Shown: one piece after another, positions 23,641 through 35,689 of the stretch
How the letters are laid out: each line of letters begins with the position of its first letter
How positions within the stretch are numbered: position 1 is the first letter of the stretch
NCBI GenBank assembly: GCA_036346225.1
Contig: JARFIW010001189.1
Span: forward strand, 930,001 to 994,000
Direction of reading: 5' to 3'
Length of the DNA stretch: 64,000 bases
From: Platerodrilus igneus
Lineage: Eukaryota > Arthropoda > Insecta > Coleoptera > Lycidae
Program-made: the position numbers and the translations under genes
The notes under the pieces: generated by a model
Told to the model about the DNA's origin: nothing
Database searches by the model: none
Seen by the model: the letters and a program-made list of their open reading frames with translations, nothing else

Positions 23641-24997
23641 AAAAATTCTTACAAGTTATTGATACAAATAACTAACTCATTCTACCAATTTAAACGCCAC
23701 TTAAGGGTATTCTACACAATATACGCGCTCCATACACATTACAATGCTTGTACTATCTATGAAATGAAAATCAAGTGGCATAACCATGCCCTGGAGTTTA
23801 AAACCACCCTAGTACTGTAGATTTACAAATGCTTTAGATATTAACCTGTAATATAATTGTCAATAAAGAACTGATATCTATTTTCACCTTGGCATAAGAG
23901 CCTTCTGAGTTATTGATACTACCCTAGGGCAAAAGCTTTTACACTACACCAATACACATCATGCATATACAAAAGATCAAAGAAAACCAATTCTAGATTT
24001 CCAAGTCGAAGACTTGCGTACGGTATCCGTCTCTTTCAAGGTTTAACCCAAATCCTATTACGCCGAAACGTATTCTATCTTAGCATAAAACCACTTCGAT
24101 TTAAAACGGGGAAGCAGATTTAATGCAATCGAGGTGTAGTAATTTTGCCTTTCTGATTAAAGCTTTTAATCAAGCTTTAGAGTAACATTACCGAATCCAA
24201 GAAAAAAGCTTGAGAAATTTAAATTAAAGTCTGAAGCTTTTAAAATGTGGTTCGAGCAAAGTTGTGAGGAGGCTGAATTAGTTAGCGGGTTATTTAAGGA
24301 ATTCTGTAATCCCAAAATTTGGTACAAAATGTCATTAGTGTAATAGAAGTGAAAATTTGGCTATTTCCATGAGGTATAAAAACAAAATTTTTTATGACGT
24401 TTCCAATATGGTTCGAATTAAAGACAGTAAATACTTTAAACAAAGTATTTCGTAAGCATACAAATAAATGGCTAGATAGAGAGAGCAATCGGCTAGACGA
24501 CGTACAAGGTTAGAGTATGCAAATTTTCTAATTTTATTAATATACATTTCTCAATCTTAACCTCTTTTGAAGCAAATACGTACGATAGAAGTTTGATAAC
24601 TACGTATAAAAGTGGTGCTATTAAAGCTGCCGAAAAGACCCTAATCGCTGGAAAAAGTAATGTTAAGAAGTTTATAAATATATAGGTTTGAGAATCCATT
24701 ATACACCTAGTATGGGTTAACAATTAAAACCGATTTTAAAAATCCTTGTTTGTTAGTTCGGCTGCAGATATTTCTCGCATAGTCTGTACCGTAATGTTAT
24801 AGTATCGGTCAATTTTCAACTTTTACCGTGACTGGTTATTTTCGAGCCGTGCAATAACTAATTGGTACTACTTTTTTAATATTTTAATATTTTAATATTC
24901 ATCTCTGTCCGTGTGGTTTATGACGTAATCGATTGCCTCTCGTGTGGCTACCAATTCGCACTGGAAGATAGTGCTCCAGTTTGCGAGTTTGGTTGTA
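23641..24997. other. Unassigned AT-rich DNA
   Basis: No coding sequence seen. It holds copy 2 of the dispersed repeat (23917-24200). Confidence 0.5.
23917..24200 (+). repeat. Dispersed repeat, copy 2 (partner at 9133-9430)
   Basis: Same orientation and block order as 9133-9430, strongly diverged. Confidence 0.55.
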
Positions 24998-25122
24998 ACA
25001 ATTTTATTTTTAGTTAATAAATCCCTTCATCAAAGTGCGAGGATAATAAGACACTTTTAATAATTTTATTTTTTGGTTAATAAATCCCTCCATCAAAGAG
25101 CGAGAATAATAAAACACTTTTA
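24998..25122 (+). repeat. About 62 bp tandem duplication
   Basis: aattttatttttagttaataaatccc...cacttttaat occurs twice head to tail, at 24998 and about 25060, with a few differences. Confidence 0.8.
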
Positions 25123-26599
25123 TTAAAATAATGTTAAAATACATTTAACAAGTAAAGTAATACGTTAAAGCATCATCTTTATTTGTTATTCTATTTGTGG
25201 TTGGATATCTGTGTCTTCTACAGCCATTCGCAGGCGCGTTTAGGTTTGACAACCTCCTCCTTGGACCCGCCGGTCGCCCGAGCGAGTTTAATAATCACTC
25301 GGCCATACGTGGAAGAAGAGACAAGATGTTTGATGAGTTAGGACACATTCTTGAATAGCGGTTGGTAACGTATAAAAGTTATTATCTTGTTTAATTTGAG
25401 ATAATTTGTTTAGCGCGACGAGACACATTGCTACAATTAACCATGCACTTTGAGATTAGAAAATTTAATCGATTTTAAGAAAACTACATTGTTTTACGAC
25501 GTAAACAATGCAACTTAGAAGATAGGAAATTCAATCCCTTCTGTTAAAACCACTTTGTTTTACGACGTGTAAAATGCAACTTAGAAGATGGAAAGTTTAA
25601 GCAATTTAAAGAAGACCACTTGGTTATACAGCGTAAAGATGCTACTTTGTATTTAATTCTACACCTGGAACAACTCCATGTGGTAGAAGCTGTCTAGGAT
25701 AAGCTGAGTTCATACTACATGCAGTAAACATCGCATGATGTAACAAGTACCTCATCTAGGCGAGAGAAGCAGTTTTGGTTCGTAGTTAGCTTTAAGTAAT
25801 TTTTTGGTGTTTCAAATTAGAAACACGCTAATTTGTTCTTATGTGTAAAACACGAATATGATATTTGTTTCAACTATTGCTGAGCTGGAATTTCCAGTGT
25901 CGAAATTAAAATTCACTAATTTGATGTTTTAAGAAACAACACGTTGCTTCAGTATAAATTGTTAGTTACAACAACAGGTGTTACTGACGTCATTTATTTT
26001 TCTGTAGTATACTGCTGACAGATGTATGCTTGAAAGCAAATGCTTAGAACAGCGTTAGCGCAACTTTGTAAACAAGAATATTTTTGTGATCATTTTTATT
26101 GGAAACTAAAACTAGTACTTTTATCTTAAAGAGGAAAACTTGAATAGTAACATTTTTAATGTAATCGGCCTGAACAGATCTGCGCGGGTTAGAGTATCTT
26201 TGTGTAACAAGTTTACAATATACTGTAAAATGTTTGACAATGAATAATTTTGAGAAACCGTAATTTAAAATTCACGAAGTAATTCAATTATTTATTAAAT
26301 TTTGTTGCATTGCATTTTATTTTAAAAGAGATTCTTTTTAGTAAATTATTAATTCAAGATTAAAGTTTTTTATTTTGATCAAATATGTTCAAACCTAACC
26401 ACAGAAAGCTAACATCTTTAAGAGTAGAATTTTGATGCCAACTTTATATAGAAAATACCTTTTCACTATTTCGTTATGTATATTTGCGGGACACAAATAG
26501 TGTTCCACCTTTTTTATTAACCTAACTATTATAATTTCTTACAGGAACAGCGTCTTATTTTATTAAGACAGGTTTTTGTCATCGAAGGCGATCTTTTTT
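25123..26599. other. Unassigned AT-rich DNA
   Basis: No coding sequence seen. It includes a small tandem repeat at 25477-25660. A short GC-richer patch at 25220-25300 (cctccttggacccgccggtcg) is unexplained. Confidence 0.45.
25477..25660 (+). repeat. About 67 bp tandem repeat, three units
   Basis: The phrase tgttttacgacgt followed by aatgcaacttagaagat occurs at about 25490 and 25557, with a third decayed unit at about 25620. Non-coding. Confidence 0.7.
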
Positions 26600-26639
26600 T
26601 CTTTGGGTCTCCACGTCCGCCCTTAGAAATATGCCATGC

Positions 26640-26910
26640 CATTATCGTGAATAAGTCCGGACTTGGTGGCGCCTATTTGTTTTAGTTTGAGTTTGCCTAC
26701 AAACAGATTTCAACTTACCCCCCCATTTCTCATAGCTCTACCCAAGGAATAGACCCCTAGTTATGTCGGAAGACTTCGTTTCACTAGCGCCCATGCGTGA
26801 GGCTAGCGGTGCCCATTTGAAAAACCAGTTTCACTAGCGCCCAACGTCTAGAGTCAGATATAGATTAGAAAATACGCTTCACTGGCACACAACGTGGGGC
26901 TGGTGCTTAG
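26640..26910 (+). repeat. Three tandem tRNA-Lys primer-site-like motifs
   Basis: The motifs TTCACTAGCGCCCATGCG, TTCACTAGCGCCCAACG and TTCACTGGCACACAACGTGG start at about 26790, 26829 and 26878. Each resembles an LTR end followed by a tRNA-Lys-type primer site. They lie just beyond the 3' end of the R1-like LINE. Their meaning is unclear. Confidence 0.4.
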
Positions 26911-26929
26911 GTGCTTCAAAAAAATTTTG

Positions 26930-29163
26930 TTACATGGTTTGATACCGAAACACCTCCCTTTCCTGCTTAAACACAACAAACGCCGCGCCTGCTTGCCCGT
27001 CATTCATACGTGAACCGTCTGTATAAATTCTGATAGCCGTCGCGTCCCTATCACCTTCGACAAACTGGATTCCTCTAAAATCGGCCGGGTGCTCTAACTC
27101 TGATACGACAATCTTTTTCTCTACCTCCCTATTGCCAAGATGAATATCTTTGATAATTTCGCGTCCCTTCCCTGTATCCCTGTATCTACTAACCTTCTAT
27201 TTCGAAACTCCCTAACGACATATTCGATAGGGAGAGTCCTACTGATAGCCAGCACCGCCTACGTGGAGGTGGTCCTGTACGACCTCGCCACCTTCACCGC
27301 AGTAATGCGTTGAACACTCGTCAATTGACGCATTTTCCGGACTTTGCAACCTTCCGCCCCTATAGATGCTGCGTACAGCAATGTCGACTTGATCGCTCCG
27401 GCATACACCGTCCTGAGCGATTCGCCCTGAAACCCCAGGTTATTTTCGCCGCCACCATTATTTTGTTTGATATTTCGCGTCTTTGCTTTTAACGTACTGC
27501 ACGTGAGCTTTCCAATTTAACGTCAATCTTTACCTCGAGGTATGTAATTGCTTCCTTAAACGGTATTTTCTCTTCTCCCAGCTCTAGCCTAGGGGGTGGC
27601 TGTCCGGTTTCTTTCCAAAATAAAGCGTTTCTGAATTCGGCGTGTTAAATTTTAGTTTTACCGCCTGTGACCATTCGTGTAGTTTATTAATCGCCTCGTT
27701 CGGTTTTGTACGCATATGCATTAATAATCGCGATCTGACGATTAAAAGCGTATCATCCGCAAACCCAACGATTGAGCATCCTGTGGGCAACTTGACCCTA
27801 AAGATGCTCTCATACAACAACTTCCAAAATGTGGGACCACAGCATGACCCCTGCGGACATCCCCTTTCCACCTCGCGCGACAACACTTCACCCGAAATTT
27901 CAACCTATGCCAATCGCCCCGAGAAATAACTCTTGACCAAAAACATCAAGTTTTCGGACAACCCCTATTTTCCAACTCGCAAACGATCAATGACCACCAG
28001 GCAGCATCAAATGCTCCTGAAATGTCCAAAACAACAACATCACAGTATTCTTTAGCATCTCTCGCCTGCCTAATTTCGCCGACAACGAACTCTAATGCGT
28101 CGATAGTCGACTTTCCCTCAATGAAACCAACCTGTCGATTATTAAAACCGCCGCTGTCACGCACTAAGTGCTCAACTCGGGTAGTCATAACGCGATCCAA
28201 AGCTTTCCCCAGCATCGGCAGCAAGCTAATTGGACGATAGCTGCCCGAGTCTGACGCATCCGCCTTTTTAAGTTTAGGTATGAATTTCACGTTCTGAACT
28301 TTCCAGCAACGCGGAAAGACGCCCTTCTCTAGACAAAGATTAAACAACCCGACAAAGACACACGGGGTTAACAGAAACGCCTTTAGAGCTGCGTCTGAAA
28401 TGATTCCGTCATGCCCCGGTGCCTTCTTAAGATTCATTCTCCTAAGAACCCTGACGACCTCGTGAACTAGGATTGCGCCATCGGCACCTGTTCCCCGCGC
28501 CTCTGCAGCTTCCCGACGTACTAAATCGTGCAACCCCTCATCCTTCTCGGGATTATCCGAAAGGTAGGATTTCTCTAATAAATATTCCGCCGTGGTTTTA
28601 AAACCTTCCGTTTATTCGCCATTTGTCTTTCTTATGTTACCGAGCGCGATTTTCTGTTGTTTACCCCTTATTACGCGGTATGCGGTTCCCCAAGGTTCTT
28701 TCTGTGAGTTTCGCGTGCAGAATTCTTTGAATTTATTTGTTCGCGTTTCTGCTATTAATATCTTATATTCGCGGTAACTTTGATTGTATTCTACTCTCCG
28801 TTGTTCTCTTATATTTCTCGAGGCGCATTGATAGCGGCGCCTTAGATTACGCGTTTCTGACCGCTTGGTGGTTAGTTCCCGGGTCCACCAGGGTACGCTG
28901 TGTTTAAATGTTTTCTTTCGCGGCATGGAGTACAACGACGCATCTATTACCGCGTCGTTTAAATTTTTCGTGGGTGTTTCTATTTCGTCTGCCTCTCGGC
29001 AGTTAAACTGCTCTTTTTGTAGCGCAGGGATACTTTTACCAAATTTTTGTTTAATCCGCTCGCAATTTGCTTTTTTATTACAGAACCGCGGAAATATAAT
29101 TAGCTGCTCGTTTGTGCTTGTTTTGGTTTCAACGTTGTAACGAATATATATTCTGTGGCACAA
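26930..29163 (-). pseudogene. R1-like LINE: linker, reverse transcriptase and RNase H
   Basis: Minus strand, from 29163 down. A linker with VPWWTRELTTKRSETRNLRR is followed by RT with LKKAPGHDG (about 28420), FIPKLKKADASDSGSYRPIS, KALDRVM, FIEGKSTIDA, VVLDISGAFD, GCPQGS and the catalytic FADD (about 27755). RNase H includes IYTDGSRMNDGQAGAAFVVF around 26960-27040. This order fits R1/LOA-type non-LTR retrotransposons. Lesions: in-frame TAA at 28612, a frameshift near 27950, a stop near 27910 and further shifts after 27584. Base composition is more GC-rich than the surroundings. The element continues upstream at 33290-34580 beyond an insertion. Confidence 0.9.
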
Positions 29164-29794
29164 GTTTGGAAGAAATCACATCTATGCATTGTAGATCTGT
29201 GATATTTGATTTTTGTATTCGATATAGTTCTATCTGAAAGAAACAATTCCACAATGGAACAGGAAATTATTACCATTTAATTAGCTTAAATGCATTACCA
29301 AGAAATATTTAATAACAATATACACTCTAAAAACGTATTTAAAAAGGAACAAGTCATTTGTGTTGCCTAATCCATAGACGGATTATACCCTTTCAGTTGT
29401 TAAAATTAAGATAGCGCTTGCGTAAATAGGGTCACGAGGTGACGCGCAAGACGTATGAGCTGTTCTTTACTTGGGCGGCACGGAAAGCCAAGCCGGCCAT
29501 TGTAGTTTAACATGTAAGCAAAGCTGCAACTTATAAAGATGGGGACATGGGCTCGTGACAAGTGGAGCCTCAGAATAAGTATATCGTGGTAGGGGCAGGA
29601 GAGAGGTGGTCGTCTTGGGGGCCCAGACGAGCTGTCATTTTTGTAGCTCCGGCAAGGCAATAGACCACGCTTCCTCTTAAAAATGGTTAGACATGTCGGT
29701 GATTGTTAACGGTAACACCACAATATTGAAGTAATTTAATACTAACACAAAATATCTTTAATTCCTTAGCGCATGAAATAACCATGGTTATATA
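29164..29794. other. Unassigned DNA left of the DD41D transposon
   Basis: It splits the R1-like LINE together with 29795-33289. No coding sequence was recognised. The LINE boundary is judged from the start of the linker and is uncertain by tens of bases. Confidence 0.4.
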
Positions 29795-30236
29795 CAGAGT
29801 GAGTTTTTTTTCATTTTCACTATAGGCATATTGGAAACCGTTAGAGATAGAGAGACGCTCAAATAGGAAAAGTAATGCGCTTTTGTCTGCTGATCTCGCA
29901 TGTGCTTTTCTTTTTTAGAAAAAATCCATGAATATCTAGATATATTGAAAAACTAAATATTGCAATTTTTTTCAAATCCGTCTGTCGGCTTTATTGTTGG
30001 CATTAGAGAAATAATGTAAATAGAAAACTTGTAGATATTTTTACGCCGAATAAAAACCAGTGGCTGGAAAAATTTTTTTTTGTTTCATATTTATGTACAT
30101 AAACTCAATTTTTTTAAATGGAAAGCATAGTTGACTATGGGCTTGTTTAATAGTTTATATTGTGCAGATTTTATTCATATGGCACATAATAGGGTTACTC
30201 CTGGAAATGACCAAAATATTGAGTTTTTTTTGTTTT
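29795..30236 (+). repeat. Left terminal inverted repeat of DD41D transposon
   Basis: Starts CAGAGTGAG. It aligns base by base with the reverse complement of 31694-32140 with scattered substitutions and small gaps. It is very long for this superfamily, which usually has ends of tens of bases. Confidence 0.9.
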
Positions 30237-30503
30237 ATTTAATAAAATGACTATGTTTCAATATAAAATCAGAAAGGAGACTTAGCGGCTGCATTTCTTT
30301 ATTATAACAATACTGGGTAGCTATTTTTAACAAAAAACCGGTAATAGAAAAAATTAACTAATATCAAGATCATTCAAATAACAACAATAATATACAATTT
30401 AAATTTATACGGATTGAAAATCACAAAACCCTTAATGTATAATAAATGGAAAGAAAACTAAAATACGAACGAACTCAAACTGAATAAATATTGTATTAAT
30501 AAA

Positions 30504-31562
30504 CTACAAATGCTCAAAAAGCTCACCACTTTGTGCAATACATAACCTACACCTCTTAGCAATGGAATACATTGCTTTTTTTAATGAACGCTTAAAAATG
30601 CTTCTATGAACGTTAATTACAGCTTCACGTAGTTTTGCTTCTATATGAAATTTTCTAATATACACTTTATTTTTTACATGTCCATGTATAAAAAAGTCTA
30701 ATATTGAAAATTCCGGGTTTCGGGGTGGCCACTGCACTGGACCATGTCTACCAATCCAAGAATCCGGATATAACCGATTTAAATAGTCAGTAACACTACG
30801 GGTGTTGTGCAGAGGTGCACCATCTTGCTGGAACCATTTGAGTCTCCCGCGCACTCGTAAAGGAAGTTCATCTAAAAGATTTTCTACATTTGTTTCCAAC
30901 ATATTTAAATATTTTTCTCCTGTTAAACTTCCATTAAATATTATAGGTCTTATAATATTGGTGCCTAGAACACCACCCCATACATTAAAACCAAATTCTA
31001 TTTGAGGTGTTTGTTGTTGAACTGCATGCCGCTTTTCTTGCATCCACAGATGCTCATTAAACCTTATAAAAATATCACAATTTGTGTACCTTGTTTCATC
31101 TGACCATAAAACAGTAAATGGAAATTCGTGATCCTACTGGCACTCCTCCACAAACCATCTGCAAAATCTTATCCGCTTGTCTTCATCTCCTGGATGCAAT
31201 GTTTGAGCAATTGATATTTTGTATGGATGTAACTTATGCTTTTTCAGGACCCGAACAACAGACCGTTGCGATTTTCCACTGGATAAAGCAATTTCTCTTG
31301 TAGAAGTAGAAGAATTGACCTGAACAGCTAATACATTTATTTGCATACTTTTATCAATATTTTGTACATTGTGTTCCTTTCCTTGTATAAAACTGCCATA
31401 GTCTCTTAAATCTATATACAAGTTGCGAAATGTCGGAACAGATGGTTGACGGCGGTTAAAGTAGCTTTCAAAATATAAATCTGCTGCTCTAGCAGAATTT
31501 TTATTACACTCAATGTAACAAGTTAACATAACGAGCTTTCCCTCCTTACTATAATTCATTTT
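30504..31562 (-). pseudogene. DD41D transposase with one in-frame TAG
   Basis: The likely start is the second methionine (MNYSKEGKLV, 31562), giving about 352 codons to the stop at 30504. It cuts and pastes the element by binding the inverted repeats. N-terminal helix-turn-helix region: RRQPSVPTFRNLYIDLRDYG. A second HTH-like segment is near SGKSQRSVVRVLKKH. Catalytic aspartates: TVLWSDET (about 31105), WFQQDGAPLH (about 30830) and NPEFSILDFF (about 30700), with 41 residues between the second and third. The reading frame is continuous except for TAG at 31134-31136 after VEECQ. That single codon is the only interruption seen, so the copy is recently disabled. NPEF replaces the usual SPDL. Confidence 0.93.
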
Positions 31563-31693
31563 AGCATAAAAGAACCTAATTATTAGTAATAATGTGAACA
31601 ATAACACCAATGACAGTTACTTCAAAATATAAAGTGCGTTTCTATAGGCTTGTTTTATTGTTTTCATGGGTGGTCTGATAATTCTGAACAAGA

Positions 31694-32140
31694 AAAACAA
31701 AAAAACCTTAATATTTCGGTCATTTACAAGAATAACTCCATCATGTGTTATAAATGTAAAATCTGCACAACATAAGCTATTAAACAAGCCCATAGACAAC
31801 TATGTTTTCCAGTTAAAAAATTGAGGTTATGTACATATCTATGAAACAAAAAAAATTAAATTTTTCCATCCACTCATTCTAATTCAGCATAAAAATAACT
31901 ACAAGTTTTCTATTTATATTATGACTCTAATGTCAACAATAACGCCGACAGATGGATTTGAAAAAAATTGCAATATTTAGTTTTTTTAATATATCTAGAT
32001 ATCCATGGATTTTTTCTAAAAAAGAAAAGCACATGCGAGATCAGCAGACAAAAGCGCATTACTTTTTCCATTTGAGCGTTTTTTTATCTCTAACGGTTTC
32101 CAAGATGCCCATAGTGAAAATGAAAAAAAAACTCACCCTG
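31694..32140 (-). repeat. Right terminal inverted repeat of DD41D transposon
   Basis: Ends CTCACCCTG followed by TATA. Partner of 29795-30236. Confidence 0.9.
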
Positions 32141-33289
32141 TATATAGTGATTGGGGCAACTGTCGTTAACGAAGTTAGTAAAGCTTTTGTTCGATGTTTC
32201 TTGGCATCAAATTTGTAAGCAGGATCCGGAACATGTGCATCGCAGTTCGATAGCAAGAGGTAACTTCTTCATTAAGCACAGGTATTAAAACTTTCAGTTC
32301 CTATGTTTGTCAGACTTTTAAAAGTGTTCACTTAAAATTGTAATAGAGGATTGCTTAATCATGCTAAATTTTGTGCACGAATAATAACGTGAAATATGAT
32401 TGTTAAGAAGTACTAGTAAGGCAATTTTGAAAGACACGCGGTGTATACATGTGTTTAAAGTATTGTGATTCTAAAGTACACTTCCTGTTTTCTTAAGAGT
32501 TAATTACAGATGTCTAGTCTTTAATAAGGTCATTAATCATTTCTATATCTGAATAAGTTAGAAATTTTATTTACTCAAATTACCTACATGTGATTTAAAT
32601 TTTCTATAAAGAATATTAACTAAACTGATGTGATATACATGTAAACCAATACACAGATCTGTTCGTTGGGTATCAGGAATCTTGTTTTGAAATATTATTA
32701 GAAGTATGGTCTTGTTATTTCAAGACAGATTAATAAGAAAAACCAGAATTCAATTTTATTATTTTGTATTTGTAACCATATTTAAAAAAACGAAAAGAGA
32801 GAAACTATATTAAATTACATTTTTGGACTCAAGTTCTTTTATTCCATGCATAATTAATTTTAATAAGCATATCTCAAAGAAAATACATTTTTTGAATAAT
32901 GAAATTAGACGAATGTTGAAATAATTTAAAAGCACAGATATGTTACAATTGATTTATTCTAGATATCCATTTTTAATTAAAATACCTTTGGTGTGGTAAT
33001 CTCAAGATTATCCACTCATAATTATTAGTATGTTCTTTTATTGAAAAGCACAAGCCGTGTCTTTTTAATAGAAAATTTGTTATGTACTTTTTCTTTCAGG
33101 ATCATCAAGATTGAAAAGGTTGTAAGTATGTTCCAGAGGTTTCCAGATGTGTTAGTTCATTAAGTTGTAAGTTTTTTTATGGTGCTTAAATCCAATGAGT
33201 TTCTGTATCTTTTCATAGGAGTATTGAATTTTTGTGTTGTCCATATAGATACAGTGGCGCTCAATGTCCCTTTTTTCTTTCTATGTTAG
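32141..33289. other. Unassigned AT-rich DNA right of the DD41D transposon
   Basis: No coding sequence recognised. CAGTGGCGCTCAATGTCCC at about 33253 resembles the terminus of some cut-and-paste transposons. It lies near the point where the R1-like LINE resumes, but I found no convincing partner near 29164. Confidence 0.4.
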
Positions 33290-34118
33290 CTTATTGTTGA
33301 GTTTGTATCATCCCCACGCCCATTCTCATTGCTCGCCCTTGGGGTAATTCCCAGACTTAGCCGCGAACAAGTAAAAAAGGATAAAGCTTCACTTGTATCC
33401 AACGAGTGGAGGCGAAAAATTGTTTTAACGTCCCATGTTATTAAGTTATGGTCAGAGAGCGTTTCCTCGTCCGACTTTATAATTTCCAATCACAAATTAT
33501 TTCTAACATCTCGTGCGAGGCAGCAGTAATATCAATAAAACTGCTGCCTCGATGCCCCTCAAACGTAGGTGAATCATTAGTGTTTATCACACTAAGATCC
33601 CATTCCGTTAAAAGATCAGCAACTTGCGAACTCCTATCGTTTTCTATAGGACTACCCCATAACGGCGACTTAGCATTAAAGTCTCCCCCGATTAGTAGTT
33701 TCTTATTCCCTCCAATTTGGCGAAAAAGTCTTCGATGTAATTTATTAAGTCCTCGGTTTGAGGATTTTCCCGACGGGAGTCAACTGGTGGAAGATACGCG
33801 CTTATCACGTAGAACGTGTTTGTCCCTGTTTTTATTTCCGCGGTGGTTATAAACTCGTTGGACAAATTGTTTAATATTATTTATTATTATTCCGCTGCGC
33901 GGTCGTTCGCTATTTGCGGTTAAGACGGTAACCCCTTTCCCAAAACCTATTATTTTGTGGCCATACAGGTGCGGTTCCTGTATGAACCTGATGTCGATTT
34001 CATTTACTTTTATTATTTTGACGAAATTATTGGTGGCCCTTTTGCTCTTGCCTAAATTAATCTGAGCGCATTTGATTTTCGAGCTCCTCAAAACATCATC
34101 TAATGGCCTAGGATCCAC
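33290..34118 (-). pseudogene. R1-like LINE: ORF2 endonuclease domain
   Basis: Minus strand. It begins just inside the end of ORF1 with the frame KIKCAQINLGKSKRATNNF, then FIQEPHLYGHKIIGFG. Later frames give AYLPPVDSR, a G-DFNAKSPLWG-type segment near 33660, NTNDSPTFEG, SFIDITAAS and the catalytic SDHNLI near 33445. This is the apurinic-type endonuclease of R1-like elements. Several frameshifts are present. It breaks at about 33290; the linker resumes at 29163. Confidence 0.85.
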
Positions 34119-34580
34119 AGTCGATGTTCCTGGTGATGACTGCCTTCAACTGTTGCATCGAGGTGCATTGGCTGGACTTCGCATCATGGCGAGTATCGAC
34201 CCTGACGCTACCAACCCTATCGTTCGACCTCGCACAAACAACACAACAAGAAACTGCCCGCCTACAGCTCTTGAACTCATGCCCCACATCGGCGCAGTTA
34301 CCGCAAAACTGCACCCGTTCCTTACACTCTGTGGACTTGTGACCAAACTCGTAGCAACAGAAGCACTGGATCATTGAGAAATGATCCCGAGCCCAAACCC
34401 TACGCCAACCCAAACAAACTGCCTCGGACAGAAAACATCTCCTAGCCCCTGGCGAAACCTCAAAAACGACGCTGGCCAACGGATCTCTCGGTCCCCTGCC
34501 ACCGAACCGGAACTTCTCTTTCACTTCCTCCTCGAACCTAATGCCCCTGAAGTTTTATGCAGCGTGCAACCGTAGTATCA
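34108..34580 (-). pseudogene. R1-like LINE: ORF1 zinc-knuckle region
   Basis: Minus strand, 138 open codons with three Cys/His knuckles: CFCCYEFGHKSTEC, CGNCADVGHEFKSC and a third starting CCVVCAR with a longer spacing. ORF1 proteins of R1-like elements bind RNA and carry three such knuckles. The stop TAG (34108-34110) lies inside the start of the ORF2 frame, so the two frames overlap by about 10 bases. The 5' part of ORF1 is missing upstream of 34580. Confidence 0.9.
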
Positions 34581-34639
34581 TAATTTGGACTAAAAACAGT
34601 TATTCTAAAACAATAAAAAGAAAAAGGAGTTACATTCAG

Positions 34640-34790
34640 CTTTCGAGCTTAGCTCAGCTTGGCTCGAAGTTCAGATCGAATTGTATCCGAGCTTCGAGCC
34701 TAGCTTAAGAAAAAATTCTCGAGTCGAGCTCGAATATACTAATCTCGAGCCGAGCCAAGCATAAGGAAAGCTCGGTTCAACTCGGCTCAA
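34640..34790. repeat. Cluster of GAGCTCGAG-like short palindromes
   Basis: Within 150 bases there are many partly overlapping units such as TTCGAGC, GGCTCGAAG, CTCGAGTCGAGCTCGA, CTCGAGCCGAGCC and AGCTCGGTTCAACTCGGCTC. Non-coding. It is placed just upstream of the truncated R1-like LINE. Confidence 0.75.
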
Positions 34791-35689
34791 ATTCATCACT
34801 ATTAAAAGTGGCCCAAAAATCCGAATCTTTTATGTTTTTCTAAATTTAGCTCTTAAATTGACCTATTTACTATTTCCTCGTATTTTTTTAAGTCCTCTCC
34901 GCTTATTTCAGTTTTTGTTATAAGACAGTTCTAGATATTGTGTGTAAATCTGCACTTTCTGAAAAGTACTAAATCCTTACCTAAGTGTTTCTTACAAAAG
35001 TAGGAAAACTTTGTCGATTATTGTAGTCCAAAATGAGACAGTGAAAATACGAAAAAGTATTGTTAATTTTGTTTTACCTTAATAGTTTATAAATAGAGTG
35101 AGATTACATTCTTTAAAGCACCGCACTTAAAATTATTTAGTATAAAATAAATAATTACAACGCTGGTTAAAGATAATGTTTCGTGTTTACTCAATTCAAA
35201 GTAAAAAGTTTAGAAGACGGTTATTAAAGAATCTTTGAACCGTCAACTAAGAGCTTATGAATACTTTTAATTTTAAAATCCACCAAAAGAAACAAAGGCA
35301 AATAAACATCCAGAAAACGCCAACACGGGAATAATCAAAGCTGTCGACAACATCAAACGAAATCTACTTAAAAATTTATTTTATACTTTTTTGTTTACTT
35401 TCGTTCTTATTATACACTTGCGTGTTCTAAGAATAAGCTACTTAGGAGCATAAATCTTTTTATTGAAGTTATCTTTCAACGTAATCAAGGCTAAGGAGAA
35501 AAGAAATACTATCAGGAGGGTTTTCTTTTTTTGCCTTCTACCTAGCTATGAAAACAATATGCGATCACGTCAATCTTCTTATATGAATTTACCATTTTTA
35601 GTGTATGTTTGGTTCATATCGCTTAACATCGGTTACTCTTGTATTATTTTTAAGATGCGTCAGTGAGTAGTTTAAAACTTGAACACAGA
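34791..35689. other. Unassigned AT-rich DNA
   Basis: I see no supported feature. Confidence 0.5.

Larger units (their letters stand above)
29795..32140 (-). mobile_element. DD41D (rosa-type) Tc1/mariner transposon, near complete
   Basis: The 2346 bp element has ends CAGAGTGAG and CTCACCCTG, with TA on both outer sides as Tc1/mariner target sites require. Inverted repeats of about 445 bp (29795-30236 and 31694-32140) enclose one transposase gene on the minus strand. The spacing of 41 residues between the second and third catalytic aspartates places it in the DD41D group. It lies inside an insertion that splits the R1-like LINE. Confidence 0.93.

Noticed and set aside
27642..28240. Plus-strand open frames opposite the R1-like RT
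   Set aside because: They are antisense shadows of the GC-richer RT coding sequence.
31952..32256. Open frames on both strands in the right end of the DD41D element
   Set aside because: They lie in the terminal inverted repeat and have no homologous role.
33448..34575. Plus-strand open frames up to 134 codons opposite the R1-like endonuclease and ORF1
   Set aside because: Antisense shadows; the minus strand carries the recognisable zinc knuckles and endonuclease motifs.
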